From assembly GCA_015680905.1 (NCBI GenBank), contig CM027377.1:10378501-10442500 (forward strand): 64,000 nt of DNA, written 5' to 3'. The notes beneath the pieces are model-generated. The model saw only the letters and a list, made by a program, of their open reading frames with translations. It searched no databases and had not been told where the DNA came from. Below, in pieces: positions 31,537 to 45,439 of the stretch. Both the position numbers and the translations under genes were made by a program. Position 1 is the first letter of the stretch. Every line of letters begins with the position of its first letter. The DNA comes from Coptis chinensis (Eukaryota; Streptophyta; Magnoliopsida; Ranunculales; Ranunculaceae).

Positions 31537-33401
31537 GGTCGATGGTACTTGGGTGGTGTTGTTCTGTTTTCCGGGGTGAGATTAAATACTAATGTTAAGT
31601 GAATAAAAGAGATGATTATTTATTGAAAGTGGTTTGTGCAGTTCTGTGCACGTATTGATCTATTTGTCCGCACGGAAAGGATTGTTAACTGGGTAGCTAG
31701 TAGTCACCTCCATGCTTGAAGTTTGATGTTTCAACTTGGAAGTTGGGATTAACTTTTTAATTTTATTAGTTCACCCAGTTTTGTAATTAAGTGGAGAATT
31801 AGTAACAACTTCTGACTTAGAAGTTTAGACCACAAATTAAGTAATTAACACATGTCAGTCTCTCGCTAGTGAATAGTGATGCTTAAGTCTAACTGTCTAA
31901 AACTAGGCTATCTTCGTTTTGTTTCGAAATTAAAGTCATTTTTAATTTTTAATGACTTTCACCGTTAACTCTGCGTTAGAGCCTTCTCAATATCTTCCAA
32001 GATTTTTTCTTGTTCTTTTCGATGAACAATATCTTTTAAGACTTGGGCATTATCTAAGATTTTGACACCTCTACTCTGGATCGGACAATATAACCACAAA
32101 ATGCTACTAGGTGATGTCACTCTCCAGTCCAAAGGCAGAAATAAAACTAACCTCCTGTCATAAGACTATTAGGAAACAAGATGGACACACGCAATTAATT
32201 TGCCACTCTGCCCCGAAACAACATAGATGACATCAATACTGATATTGCTGATTCTGCTACTTCATGTATAGTAGATACCGACAGTTTCCCTTCCGTACTT
32301 CATGTCACAGTTACTGCCTGCATATATTGCAGTAGATCACTACATGTAAAGGCCAAACAAAATCTCAGGCCAAGCAGTACAGATCAGAGTCAATGGTGCA
32401 GATGCACAATGCATCCAAAGATTAAAAGAGTTTTGCTTTCAGTACTCTAAAAACTCTGTAACACAAGTGAGTTTGTTTTCACTGCAGGTCCTGAATAGCA
32501 AAGCCGGTAAAACCTTTGGGTCGAACCCCCCTAGAGAGACTCCCCTAGAGATACTGATCTCATTTAAAACAGGTTTGCCAATAAAAAAAACACAGAAAAA
32601 AAAAAACAAATTTGTTTTCACTTGCAGGTTGTTTAACTTCCAGGCTTGCCAATCAGTTCAAAGAGACAAAACTACTCGTACATGCGTTTCACTTGTCAGT
32701 CCACTTTAGAATTCAATCCAACCATTATCAGATTGATGAACCCTCCTTGGTGAGGCAGATTGACCTTTAAGTCTCCTCTCGTTCTGCCCATAAGGGTTCA
32801 AAGAAAGTGAACTGGAAGGATCACTCAATCATCAGACAAACATTTTCTTGTAGACGGTGGTCTTTATGCAACTCTCTGACAGGGTTGCTTCCTAGCAATT
32901 CTAAAACCAATAAGCCTCCCTTCCAGAAGCTAGCCTCTCGAGTAGCTCGGACAAAGGAAAGCCAAGTATGAGTACTCAATTCAGATCAAGCTGACGAGCT
33001 CACCTCACTCATTAAAGGCGAAAAATATATAATAACACTAGAGTAAGCAACACTTTTGGCTAGAACAAATATTTATTTTTGATGAAATAGAATATTTATG
33101 ACAAATAAGCAATTATTGGTGTTTCCCTTATGTTGAATTACAAATAGAGATATTCAATTCATTGAGAAGATTCCAGAACTCCGTACAGCAGACTATAATT
33201 TGATCCATCAACGTCAATTCCTGCCAAAAGCATTTAAACTTAATTAAAAATCAAAAGCGTCCCGTAAAATTTATAGCAAGAGAGAACACATATCATACAT
33301 AGAACCTCTAAACAAGTCAGAGTAAGCAATTGAATACCTTAATCATGGAACTTTCGTACGAAAATCAGGACTTTCTTCTTTATGATTTTCTGAAGATGGT
33401 T
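31537..33401. other. Intergenic region including the LEO1 3' UTR and terminator
   Basis: No gene recognised. The minus strand near 33072-33077 reads AATAAA, about 0.33 kb after the LEO1 stop, a possible polyadenylation signal. A near-repeat of TTTGTTTTCACTTGCAGGT occurs at about 32469 and 32611. Confidence 0.4.
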
Positions 33402-36400
33402 TTAATCCTCGTCACTGTCATAAACCACCATTCTTCGATGGGGTATCGGCTTTCTACGGGGGGAATCACCATCTGACTCGATCTCTTTGCGCTTATTACG
33501 AGAACCGATATCCTTGCCCCTCTGCCCAGGTTCCTGCAAGAACACCCATAGAAATTAGATTTGTACCACGAAGAGAGATATTAAGGCAAGGGGGACAAAT
33601 CGATTTATTATGGGTTATACCAAGCTCTCAGACAAAGTCAAACTTAAATGAATTATCTTAACATCCACCATGATTACATTGTTTGCATAGACCATATCAG
33701 TAACAACTATCCAATCTGTTCACTGCCTGTTCCTTTGCATTTAATATTTAGTATTTACGCTGTGTGATAAGTTATTTGGATTATGGCCTACCAAATGGCA
33801 AATGTCAAAGACAAAAGGGAGGCTCTGCATGCACTGGTAACCCAAAAAAAAAAATGTGTATGTCCACGTGGGAGCTACAAAAAGTCAGAAAAGTTTGGAA
33901 GCACACCTCTTCCTCATCTGAATCTTCATTTTCTCGTCCTGCCTGCTCTCCATTTAGCTCATCAGATTCTTCGTCTTCATATTCTGGTTCTTCTACTCTT
34001 TTACGGGGAGGAGTCCTCTCAACTTCATCCCCATCAGTTTCATACTCCGATTCCTCTCTCTCACTTTCAGAATAATCGCCACGTCGAGATGGTCGAACGG
34101 CTGGGACTGATGATCTGCGAGGAATGTCTTTGTGTACCTGGGACTGAGTTTAAAAAAGGGATCAACATAAGTGAACTAGTGAACTTCACAAAATGGAGCA
34201 ATTTGTTGAAGTTTTCCAAGCAATACCCTCTTTGCATTGATAATGCGTTTCTCTGCATGTGCTTCAACTTCTAAGTCCTCTTCAAAGCGACGGCGAGCAA
34301 CTGAACGACGAGGCTCATGATAATCAGGCTCATCATCCTAGGCACCAATTAATAAAAAATTATATTGTGTAGTTACAAAATTGCCAGACAAACTGCCCAA
34401 AATTACAACAAATAAGTAAAATTGTTACCACATAATTTAAAAGCACAAAATTCATTAAAAACAGGGAGGAAGATTTATATTAAAAAGGAAAAAGAAAAAT
34501 CCTGGAATGGGAGTAAAGGAGAAATATGTAGATAGCACACCTCATCAAGTGCATCCTCCAAGAACCCAGGTGAAAGTTGACGACCCCTATCCACATTATG
34601 TGAATACTTACGGCTCACTCTTTCCCGTTTCCGGTTAAGAATTTCATTAGCTTTGATTGTTTGACCAAGAGCCTGCATAGAACCATGAAGAACGATAACC
34701 CAACTGCAGGTGTTTTTATGGTAACGGATTGAACAAAAATTAAGATAAAGCATCTCATTTTTAGCTTATGCATGACTGCCAGAGCTGCTTAGGAGTCTGC
34801 AAAATTTTAGAGGAGTGACAACCAGCTGGCAACACTTGGAAGCCAGCCAAATCGGAATAATTCATGCAAAATCTGAGTTGAACAACACATTGAACATGCC
34901 AACCTTTATCAAATTCAGCCCAAGTGTAAAACATTACCCTTTCTTTTTCCTCTTTTTCCCTCTCTGGGTCGTTGTCAGTGACGTGGTTCTTAACCTTGTA
35001 AACTTTTTTGTGTCGTGAATCAACAAGGGCTGTCAATAATCGATGAGAATTTGAGGACAACGATGACGGCATAAACCTCATCTTCCTTTGAAGTCTTCCT
35101 TGTGATTGGAGGATTCCCTGCATTTTGAGTACATGAAAAATCAAGTATTGCCTTTCCAAATCAGATTCAAAAATGTGAAGAAGAAAAAGAAATACATACA
35201 TGCATCTTAACGATAACCAAAAAGACAAGTCTAGAAGTTTTGTACGAATAAAATCAAGTTAATGTCCAAGAACACAGCCAAATATAAAAACATATTTTCT
35301 CTCCAATAAAATTTCACAATTTTAAATACTATTATTGAATACTAGTTTTCAGAAATCAGGTTTTCATCAGTAATTCGCACCAATTAAAGGCACATTAAGA
35401 CTTAATACGATCAGCTAAGATCGGTTTTCTTCAAACTCTGACGATTAATACTCAAAACTTAGACACACGACAGCCTAAAGGAAAGCTTCTGTAGCTTTTA
35501 AAACAGTAGCCACCAAGCAAATGTAACCTGAACATTAAAGACGTAAGAGATTGGTTTATTAGTCACCTTCCCATGTCGAAGGAACAGGTGAGCTTGATCG
35601 TGCTGCGCTTGTTGCACTGATATGTCAAGAACTTCATTCCCAATTAACAGCTGCAAACTTCCATCTGACCACCTTACGAATCTTGCATTGCTTTCATACT
35701 GCAAAATTAGGATAAAAAGTTTTTATGATCCTTCTTGAGAAAGAAAGGGTTACACACTTGCACCGGAAAACAATATCATTTATGCTAATTTTTTCTTTTT
35801 GGTCGATAAAAAGTTAATGGTAAAACAGAAATATCATTTATGTTAAATGATAATTAGAACAAGACTTTCAACCATCTTTGTAAGCTAACACAAAGGGGAC
35901 ACACAAACAGTCATGAAAGTAGTCTCTGAAAGAACCCTCAAGGGTATCTTTCTTCTATTAGAGTTCCCCCAAGGTTCAACATGCTATAAATTCAAAGCCA
36001 TGCAGTGTATGCACAACATTTCTGATATTGGGAAGACCAGTCACCAATTTAATGCGTGGCTGATGAGAAGAATGCTAAACGTATGGTTGCTTTTTTACAT
36101 CCAAACAAAAAATGCAATCACAAGCAGCTGTCTGACTGAACTTAAAGTTCGAGTTACCAGCTCAAGCATGACAGACCAGGCTAGTTGGGTTGGTGATGAC
36201 CTCAAGTTAAAAACAGTAAGGATTAAAGACAATCAAATGATGCCCGCCATCAATCATATGGCAAAGGAGCACTTACCAGGACATGGAAACTCGAAAAAAG
36301 GAGAAATAGGGGATCAGTAAAGAGACTACAGCAATTAGCATAAATTGCAATGGCTATAGTGAGAAGTGTAATATCAAAGGTTTTCATTTGTTATGATCGT

Positions 36401-39400
36401 CAAGAAGTTGAAGCTTTGGTTTCACGGGATCCTTTACTTGCTATTTGGAGAATATTCAGTTCCTAATGTTTATTTCTTTAACTAAGAAATTTAAAATGGT
36501 TTTGAGTTTGAAGGGGATAAAAGATCATAAAACAAGGGGAAAATAATTTGAGTGATGTACCTAATTCAGAATAATTGATCTTTAGATCAAACTGGTCTGT
36601 AGATGGACCTACAGAGGGTTCAGCAAGAAGATGAACTTGCTTGGCCAGATTTAGATTATGAGTAGCCAGATATCCTCAACCACACTACTTTCTATTTTGT
36701 GTCTGTATGTGTCGTGTGACTGGTACTTCTCTTCTTTCCTTTTTCTGTCTATTTTTTGGATTTGGTTGGTAATAAATAGAGTAACGTGGTTGTGACTGTC
36801 TCTTGAGGTATTTGTTTAAGTAAACTGATTCAAAAGCAAAATTTACAAGGTTCCAATTTCCAAAAATGGAACCAAAACTGCAAAACCATTTCGCCATTTC
36901 CACAAGCGTAAGATACTATTAAGATTATCAATGGTGGGACTGTGGGAGAGTTCATCAATTATACAATCAAGGCCTAGTGAATTGTGATGAAAGTACACAA
37001 GTGAAAGCAAGAAAATAACAAATTGAAATCTTCACTTACAGATTTTGTGCCATCTGGCTTTCGGGTGCTCCTCCAGCGCACAATGTTGTTTTCCAAGCGT
37101 ATACGTTTTCGAGATCCAGATTCGTCGGTCACAAACATATCTTCCTCCACATAAGTCTTGGGATCAAATGGTTTTGGATCGATGCCCATTATATTGGAAA
37201 CTTTGATCATGTTCATCTGCAATACAAAATAGATATCCAAAATATCAATATAGTGTATCGGGAAAAATTCATTAGGTATCCAAAATAGACAACCTCGGAA
37301 AACATGGGTTTCATAAGTAAGAGGCTATTGGATAATGATTTGTCCCTACACTGTGTGTTATGTAATTAACTAATTAAACTTTGCTATCAATTAGTGTCTC
37401 ATTTAATAGCATTGGATGTTTGGGATTTGATGTCAGAGAGAGAAAGAGACAGGCTGTTCAGCCTTTCTTAACTTTCGCCAGTTTAAACATTGATTACGGG
37501 CAAAGGCATTCATAACAGACAGTGCATGAATAAAAGCTTAAATAGGAAAAAAAAAATCACTTATTGACTTAACAGCATGTAAAAGGGAAAATAGAGAACC
37601 TTCTCTGGACGACCCGGTGGTGTACGAAGTGGAATCTCTAGCTCCAGGGGAGGACCAACAGGTTTTTCTTTGGGTTTATGCTCAATGTTATCTTCTGATT
37701 CATACTGAACATTGTCATCAGGCACCATATCTTCTGGTCTCGAATTCTTTTCATAGCCCTCCTCTTCTTCCATGGGGGACCTCTAATAAAGCAATGACGA
37801 ATCCATATATATATTTAAAGGAAAGAAATTAATAAAATGTGAATGAGACACTAAAAGAAGCATGTCGTACATAACTACAACACTTTCTGCACTCACATGT
37901 GAATCTTGCTCAAGGTCATTCCGAGTTGCATATTCTTCCTGTTCTTCCTCATCAGAATCACCAAATACATCGCGGATCTCAGCCGCTGAGTGTGAAATGT
38001 GAGCCTGATCTTTTTCTTCACTAGGTGACCTACTTTAAGAAAAAGTTAATTAGCTCATTCTTGTGAATATGTAAGTTTCTATCGTGCGCTTAGTCTATAC
38101 ACATGATGACAATAGAGTTCTATTTTCTCAAAAAACTCAAAATTTCAGGATACTAGATGCAGTCAAAGCACATAAAAGAAAACAGAATCAAAAACTTTCA
38201 GGGATTAGACAAAACATCCTCAGGCTAAAAAGGATGCAACTCCAAAAATATGCAATATAGCCCAATTCCTCGAGTATGAGTTTGTTGATAGCTGTAAAGT
38301 GAAAGAAAATTGAATTGGCCCCCTATTAGTAGTTATTTGGGATATACCTATGGTTTCTTAGTGTATATACCAACTGTGGTTGAGTTTGGACGTTATGTAT
38401 GTTTAAAGCTATGCTACATGGACACACCATAGTTCAAAATTAATCCGTGTCGGATATGTATCCACACATATTGTATGTGGTGATATACCTCAATCTTTTG
38501 ATATTTCGTTGTGTCAGAAACTTTGTATCCGTGTCGGATACGGACAGACATATCCATGTCAATGTAACTTAGGTTTAAAGTTGACGCACATATAGTTTAG
38601 GGTTTACTTTTGTATCCATGTCAATCCCAATTACTTTTATCTAGACATGAGCCAAGGGAGAGAAAAGTAATATAGTTTGTTGCTTACTCTCGAAATCTTA
38701 AAAATCACATCCCAGTTTTCATATAAACTCGGTAGTTTCTAGAAGTTCAAGTACCTGCCACGAGTGTTGAAATGAAATTCATGTTTTAAGAACAAAATCC
38801 TGTGTGGTGATGCAATGAGGGTGCTGTGCAGTGGACTGGGACATAACATAGTGCTTAACATGTGTCATACGGTGCAACGGAGGAAGAGAACATTCGTTGA
38901 AAGTTGTTTGCAGGAGGTGGATTGGATAAACTGCTAGGTGGGCAATTACTAGTACTAGTGTACATGGCAAGATATTGTCATAGATGGAAAAAACTTCATG
39001 GAGATTTTTTCTTAACAACGGTGACACTACAAAAGATAAAAGGCATGTGTGTACGTGTACGAGTAAAAGAACCAATAATAGATCTACCTTGACTTTCTAG
39101 CCTGATCGACCTCCTCATCTTCATTGTCAACGGAGTGGTTTTCTTCAGATCTCTCAGATCCACTATCAGCAACATTCCATCTCCGGCCTCTCCGAACTTC
39201 TTGTTCAAACTCTTCTTGTTCATCACTTTCACCTTCCTTTTCTTCAACCTCTGCATGTTGATCATTGACTTCTCTTTCTGGTGAGCTTTGAGGCCTTTCA
39301 CCCTCACTTTCTCCTGGATCTGGGTCTAGATTGTGTAGTTCCGCTTCACTCTCCACCTCTGCATCTCCCTGCTTCTCAACATCAATTTCACCATCACCGT

Positions 39401-40245
39401 CAAGATCCACTTCACCTTCCCCTTCATCCTAAGTATCAAAAATATAATTTTGTATCACTTACTGATTCACATACCGCCAAGGTAATTTCAAGGTATTACT
39501 TTATTTGACATGAGCACATCCCTAGAACATAAGGGACCACCAGCACAGCAACAGCAAACAACAAGAAGGATCTAAATTACATTACCTATTACCAAGTTTC
39601 ACGCATATGAGACCATAAATGTTACCTTAAAATTTGAGCATTAAATACATAAACTATATAAAACTGCTTTTAGGAAGAAACTTAAAAGGATATGTTGCTT
39701 CCAAAAGAAACCTGATTACAACTGCATTCTCATCATATGTATTAAGTCATGGCTCGTGAGATATGAAGTAAAATATATGATTACTGCCAACTAGCAAACA
39801 TTAAGTACTTGAACTAAGCTTTCTTATATAATCTGTGTCTTATCATATAACAGAATTAGGAATTCAACAGACCCTTTCACTCATTATTCACTTTAAAGTA
39901 ATCAAGGTTCATTCTTTCCTAAATATACAACAATGCATCAAATGTTAATAAAATAAAATTTCATCCTGAAAAGCCAGACCACCAACAAATTTTTAAATCA
40001 AAACTTTCATATAAGCAAATTAAACATACAAACTGAATATAAAATCTATCAAAATATCAGTCTTTCGAAATTTAAAGCAGAATAAAAGCATGCCCATTTT
40101 CAATCGCCAACTAAAAAGATCTAGAAAATCAAATTTGGCTTACGGAAGCATAATCAGGTTGACGATTAGATTCGTGTTCTGATTCGATCTCTTCTTCTTC
40201 TTCTTCTTCTTCCTCTGATTGATCACCAAACAGATTTTGCATCAT
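33402..40245 (-). CDS. VIP4: LEO1/VIP4, Paf1-complex subunit (11 coding exons, intact)
   Basis: Exons (minus): 40245-40144, 39428-39088, 38029-37897, 37782-37600, 37216-37040, 35698-35567, 35117-34938, 34672-34541, 34337-34227, 34137-33907, 33533-33402. All junctions are GT-AG and the sum is 1854 bp, 617 residues, open throughout. The N-terminus (1-190) is highly acidic, with a Glu run from a (CTT)n microsatellite. The Leo1 core spans about residues 240-420 (MNMIKVSNIMGIDPKPFDP, NNIVRWR, ARFVRWSDGSLQLLIGNE, GILQSQG, KMRFMPSSL). The C-terminus is Arg/Ser/Glu-rich and ends MVVYDSDED. Leo1 is a nuclear subunit of the RNA polymerase II-associated Paf1 complex; Arabidopsis VIP4 maintains FLC expression and flowering time. 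Start: MMQNLFGD, the first ATG in frame. This is the only gene here that looks functional. Confidence 0.95.
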
Positions 40246-41404
40246 CTGATGTCTCTTCTCTTCCCCATCTCTCTCTCTCTCTGTTGTTCAGAGTTTTGTT
40301 TTGAAGAGCATGCACTGTAAAAAAAAAAAGATAGGGGAAAAAGAAAGAGAGGATATTTTTGTATATAAAGGGGTAGATTCTCAGATTCTTTCTTGTCTGG
40401 TTTCGCAGCCCATGAAACTGTGCCAAATTTTTACTTTTTTTAAGAGTGTAATGTGCTCGGTCCCAGGTTTAACTTTGGGTCCAACGTTAATAGTAGAAAA
40501 ATTAGATATATTTCGTAAACATTGAGCACTGATTTTATCTGACGATCTTTTAATTTACTTTTTGTATTGTTAGAATTTTCAAATTATCTCATCTTTGTTA
40601 ATCTTTGTCAACAATGTTTCTCTATGGTGGGAAGATGATATCCACAAGCTCTCTGATATGATTCAAGCTACTATGTGAACTTTTAGCTTTTCGTGTGTTA
40701 GTTAATTGTAGGCAATTCTTATTAGTGTAATAATTGTTGGTCTATATTACCATGCCCCTTCTACACGCACTATATGTATGCTCTAATGCATATTTAAATA
40801 TAAGGTACCGGTTTATTTTATTTTTTTTAAAATTATATTTTTACTGTGTTTGACCTCTAAATATTTTGTATGATTTATTTTTGGAATTTAAATCGAAGGT
40901 AAAAAAAAATAGGTTGCAATCTATCAAAAATGTTTTATTATTCAAGAAAATGAGGATTGATTTGCTGATAAAAAAAAATATTGTATATAACAAATCTTCC
41001 CCACTAAATTCATCGACAAAAGGCTATTTAGCTTTTTTGAATAGAAATAATTTGCCGACATTTATTTGTCAACTACTTCAATAGAATAGCAACTTCCCTA
41101 TTATAAAAATTTGAGTACCGAATTTCTATGAGTGCTCATACTTTATGAAGATTTTTTTTGTATTACATCTTCTTTTATTAAAAAACCCTCTCGTAAGTGT
41201 TCAAAGTGTTGAGGCACTATTTTTATTTACTATGTGTAACTTATTGCTATTTGATTAGCCTCAACTTGCTAAAGAAAAAAAAATAACATTTATGTTATTT
41301 CAAATCTAGATTTCTCTATAAAAGAGTGAGAGTAGAGTAGTTTAGGTATTTAAAAATGTCTAGATTTTAGGTATTTTTAGTAGGGCGTTTGCGAAATTTA
41401 GCTG
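40246..41404. other. LEO1 5' leader/promoter and intergenic DNA
   Basis: Positions 40246-40300 have (GA)n on the minus strand (CTCTCTCTCT on plus), common in plant leaders. No clear TATA box could be chosen. The rest is AT-rich and no gene is recognised. Confidence 0.4.
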
Positions 41405-41608
41405 CAATCTATGTTCAGGTGGCGGGCGTACATTTGGAGGTTTGGAAGCACACCGGAAATCCAGTCATGCAAATCAAAAAAAATTCATGATGGTTCCAAA
41501 CACATATGCGGCGATAGGTTTTCAACTCAAAAAGAACTGGATAATCATAAAAAAGACAACCAGTATCACAAAGGGAAACCTGATGCTGATGATGGGGGTG
41601 AAGAATGA
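41405..41608 (+). pseudogene. C2H2 zinc-finger-like fragment
   Basis: One frame reads GGRTFGGLEAHRKSSHANQ, and the next, after a shift, reads KIHDGSKHICGDRFSTQKELDNHKK. The spacing C...F.....L..H....H is that of C2H2 fingers. Only about 65 codons are present, no gene structure surrounds them and the frame is broken, so this is a fragment of unknown parent. Confidence 0.5.
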
Positions 41609-42801
41609 AGAATGATCAAAGAATGAAGTTGTTTATGTCTTGTGTTGTTGTGTGTCTTGTGTTGTCGTCGTGTCTGTCTTTGTTGTCGTGTGTTATTACA
41701 ATATGTAATGCTGTGTTATTGTTGTTATAATCTTGTTATTATCCATATGTTAATCCTCTAAAGATTAAATTTAAAAAAAAAAAAAAAAAAAATATAGATT
41801 TCTATACAAATCATCCATATCATCTTTGATTTTTATTTTTGTTACTTTTCAAATCTATATTATTAGGCACGAAAAGTAGATTCCGTGAACAACACATAAA
41901 GACAAAATCTAAAGCACGGAAAAGCTTCAACAAGAACATCATATCTATATATTACACTTTGGGGAAAATAAAATAAAAATAAAACTAATAATAACAATAA
42001 CATTTACCTCAACACAAATATTGTACTACAAACATATACAAATCTAAAGAAAATAGAACTTACCTTTAAAATTAGAGTTTGTTAGGAAGATGGTGCCAAT
42101 TTGTATTCTATAAGAAATAAAATAAATCTAAAAGCATTACAAAACAAAAAACTTTGGCCAGATATTTATATTGATCGACATTGGAAATTGTTAATTCAAG
42201 GCGGATATCTTTTTCAATAACCGCACTACACAAAAAGAAGATGTAATTTACTTTTAAAACTAATATTGAAATTTGGGTTGGTATGAAAATAGTGCGATAA
42301 TTTAAACATATTAAATTTTAGGATGAAATAGTTTTTTATGTGCAGATATGTAACCATGAAATAGTTTGATAATTACAACACCCCATTGTTTTTATATATT
42401 TATTAGTACAATAAAATAATAAAAATAATAAAAATAATAGATAAAATAAAAAGGATAAAGATTATAAAGAGATAGGGTAAAGAGAATAAACCTCATTCCC
42501 TATTTTCGGGGGTTTTCAAAAAGGAAAACAAATATATGAGTTTGAACGGAGAAGATGAAAAAAAAATAAGAAAAAAAAAAGTTTTACTGAGAGAGGAAAA
42601 TGAAGGTTTTTGTTGGAGATATTGATAGAGCGTATAATTAGTGAGTAGATATTTTATCTTTTCACTAAACTCATAGTTTTTTTTTTTTTCCTAATATACT
42701 ATTTAAAAATTTTTACGAAACTTCTTTCACTGCTCATTATTTTATGTTCGTTCTGCTTATTCTACATGCTACCCAATATGGAATGATCATACTTGTCGAA
42801 C
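41609..42801. other. Non-coding stretch, LTR-like at the right
   Basis: AT-rich. From about 42460 the wording (GTGAGTAG, TTTCACTAAACTCATAGTTTT, CACTGCTCATTAT) parallels 47280-47395 of the solo LTR at 47005-49692, so a diverged LTR fragment probably runs into the inverted repeat. Confidence 0.45.
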
Positions 42802-43234
42802 TTTTAAATTGATTTGTATGGTTTATCAACTGCCTATTATCATTTAAATCATTTAAATTGTTATGAATTGTTAATGGTGGATATAAGTGGTTGTTTTGTT
42901 GCCTGTTAAATTCTTTGAATGATCATTTGGGTTGTCGTTTGAATTGAACATAGTGACTGTTGGGTTGGTGATTTGGGTGGTGTTTTGTGTTGAGTGGATA
43001 CTGCGAGTGGTACTATTGAAGCTCTAAAGGAGTCGAACTCGATTTTGGGAAAGTGAGGGGAATCGAGTTTTGATAATAGCATAAGATGAGGTTTTTATCA
43101 GTGACCAAAACCGAACTATGTCGGTGGTGTTTGGTGGTTGGTAGAGGTGTTGTTGAAGCTCCGAAGGCCGTTAATGGCATCAAAATCGTTTTTTTTTTAG
43201 TGAGGGAATTAAGTTTTTGTTATGTCAAAAGTTT
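42802..43234 (+). repeat. Long inverted repeat, left arm
   Basis: Pairs with 43817-44252 in opposite orientation, about 95 percent identical by eye, with some 18 substitutions and one short indel in the T-run near 43190. The spacer is 582 bp. Confidence 0.92.
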
Positions 43235-43816
43235 CTGAAAACCTAGGATGAAACGAAGCCCTAATAACCCATTACTAAACATGATATAGAAAAATGAGAT
43301 CAAATTAAAACCAAAAGAACAACTCTTAACTCACAAATAAAAAAAATACTAACCAACTCTATTATATATGTTTCAAATCAAAACTTTCCACTTCATAAAA
43401 CTTAAACCAATAAGACTCCAAAAGCGAATCCAAATCAAACGTTGTCATCCAATCCATGCTACCATCTATGTTTTCAAAAACGCACTCACGTTGCAAAACA
43501 AAGCAAACATGGATCAGCAAATTGAATTTGCTGGTCTGATACCAAACACAACTTAAGCCCACAAGTTTTATTTCGGCCCAAGCCCAACTTAAACACAACT
43601 TAAGCCCACAAATTAATAACTAGGCCCAAGCCCAACTCAAAAGGACTTTAGAGCCTGGTCCGCCTCCCAAGCCCAACTAAAGACATTAGAGCCCAAGCCC
43701 AACTTCAAGTCGTCTTCTACCTCTTTCCTCCTCAACACCTCGATCAAACTTCCACCGATCAGCCACCAAACTTTGTCCCCTCTAAACCCACTGATTTTAC
43801 TCCCCACGGAAAACCC
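43235..43816 (-). other. Spacer of the long inverted repeat, with a primer-site-like motif
   Basis: On the minus strand TGGTATCAGA lies at 43535-43544, the start of a plant initiator-tRNA-Met primer site. The right part holds a tandem duplication of about 45 bp around ACACAACTTAAGCCCACAA (starts near 43548 and 43592). The right arm and spacer may be the end of an LTR with leader on the minus strand. No coding gene is seen. Confidence 0.5.
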
Positions 43817-44252
43817 AAACTTTTGACATAACAAAAGCTTAATTCCCTCACTCCAAAATAAACACCGATTTCGACGCCATTAATGGTCTTCGGAGCTTCA
43901 ACAACACCTCTACCAACCACCAAACACCACCGACACAGTTCGGTTTTGGTCACTGATAAAAACCTCACCTTATGCTATTATCAAAACTCGATTCCCCTCA
44001 CTTTCCCAAAATCGAGTTCAACTCCTTCATAGCTTCAACAGTACCACTCGCAGTATCCACTCAACACAAAACACCACCCAAATCACCAACCCAACAGTCA
44101 CTATGTTCAATTCAAACAACAACCCCAATGATCATCCAAAGAATTTAACAGGCAACAAAACAACCACTCAAATCCACTATTAACAATTCATAACAATTTA
44201 AATGATTTAAATGATAATAGGCAGTTGATAAACCATACAAATCAATTTAAAA
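43817..44252 (-). repeat. Long inverted repeat, right arm
   Basis: Inverted copy of 42802-43234. Homology stops sharply after ATCAATTTAAAA at 44252. Confidence 0.92.
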
Positions 44253-45439
44253 TTTAATGACATTCACAAATTAAATGAGGTAAGAATCTACTTGACTCAT
44301 TCGATGCCAATATATTATTAATTGGAATATACTTTCTAATAACTCACATATGCATTACTACTTGGTGGCCTTCTAAAATTACCCTTTGTGGGTTGATTTA
44401 GTACTATAACCGTCGAAACAAAAGATAAAGAAGTTCTCTAGCTCAAATCCGACTTACCTCATAACTCCTGACAGTCTTATTGTTATATACATTAATAAAG
44501 GTAAGCAAGCAAAATGGGTATTTTTTTGTATAATTTAGGCACTGCTTGACAACATCATTTGACATCATTATGTATGCTTTAATTACATAATTTGCTTTAG
44601 ATCAGGAAGTATTGCTTTTTTCTTCTTTTACATGACCTTTATCTTCTCATGCGAGTAATAGTTAAGTTAGATGCTGAAAGATTAGGCTGGAAAAATAAAC
44701 TGAGGGTTGACAACACCTAGGCCCTTTGTTTCTCAACGATGTTTGGACTTGACATCTGACTGAGGAGGTTCAAAAGACGTTCCACACTAAATATTGTCTA
44801 AACATAGTGACACCAATACTTGCATTTATAGTTTGTTTTGTTTGTCTCTTTGTGGTTTGTTGTAGGTTTAATTCGTTATGTTAGTCAATGGTAAAGCATG
44901 ACCATTTACGATAGACAAATGGTCATTGGCTGTAATTATTTGAAGCTAGCTAGCATTATGGAGAAATTTGACAAATCAGATTGCCTCACTGATCCTTTGT
45001 ATCTTCACCACGAACAAATGTATTCTTGATGAGTTGTTGCTTTTCATGTTTGATGTTGTATTTGGAGAATGGTTTTCTTCTTTACTCTCTTGATTTGATA
45101 TGGTTAAGTTTATATAAAAAATATTAGAAAAATCCTTGCTTTGTGGAATCTCTTTGAACTGTTTGAAGAACTCAATTGCAATTTGCATTTCTCAATATTT
45201 GGATTTGAGTATTAATTTAAATGAGCGTTATTTGAGTCATCTGCTAAGAGTATATGGCATGCTATTTGCAAGGGAACACATACACCTATATATATGTGGT
45301 GGACAAAAACACGAAGAAAGGAGAGGTGAGGATAGTGATTGAGTTTAACTTTCAAGCTGAGTTTGAAATGGTAAGATCAAGCAAAGAATATAATCAATTA
45401 GTCGACATGCTTCTTTAAGGTGGTAGGCTCATATTGCTT
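44253..45439. other. Non-coding stretch
   Basis: No gene, repeat or terminus recognised; AT-rich intergenic DNA. Confidence 0.4.

Noticed and set aside
35913-36320. 135-codon plus-strand ORF
   Set aside because: It lies wholly within LEO1 intron 5, has no recognisable motif, and the opposite strand is a well-supported intron.
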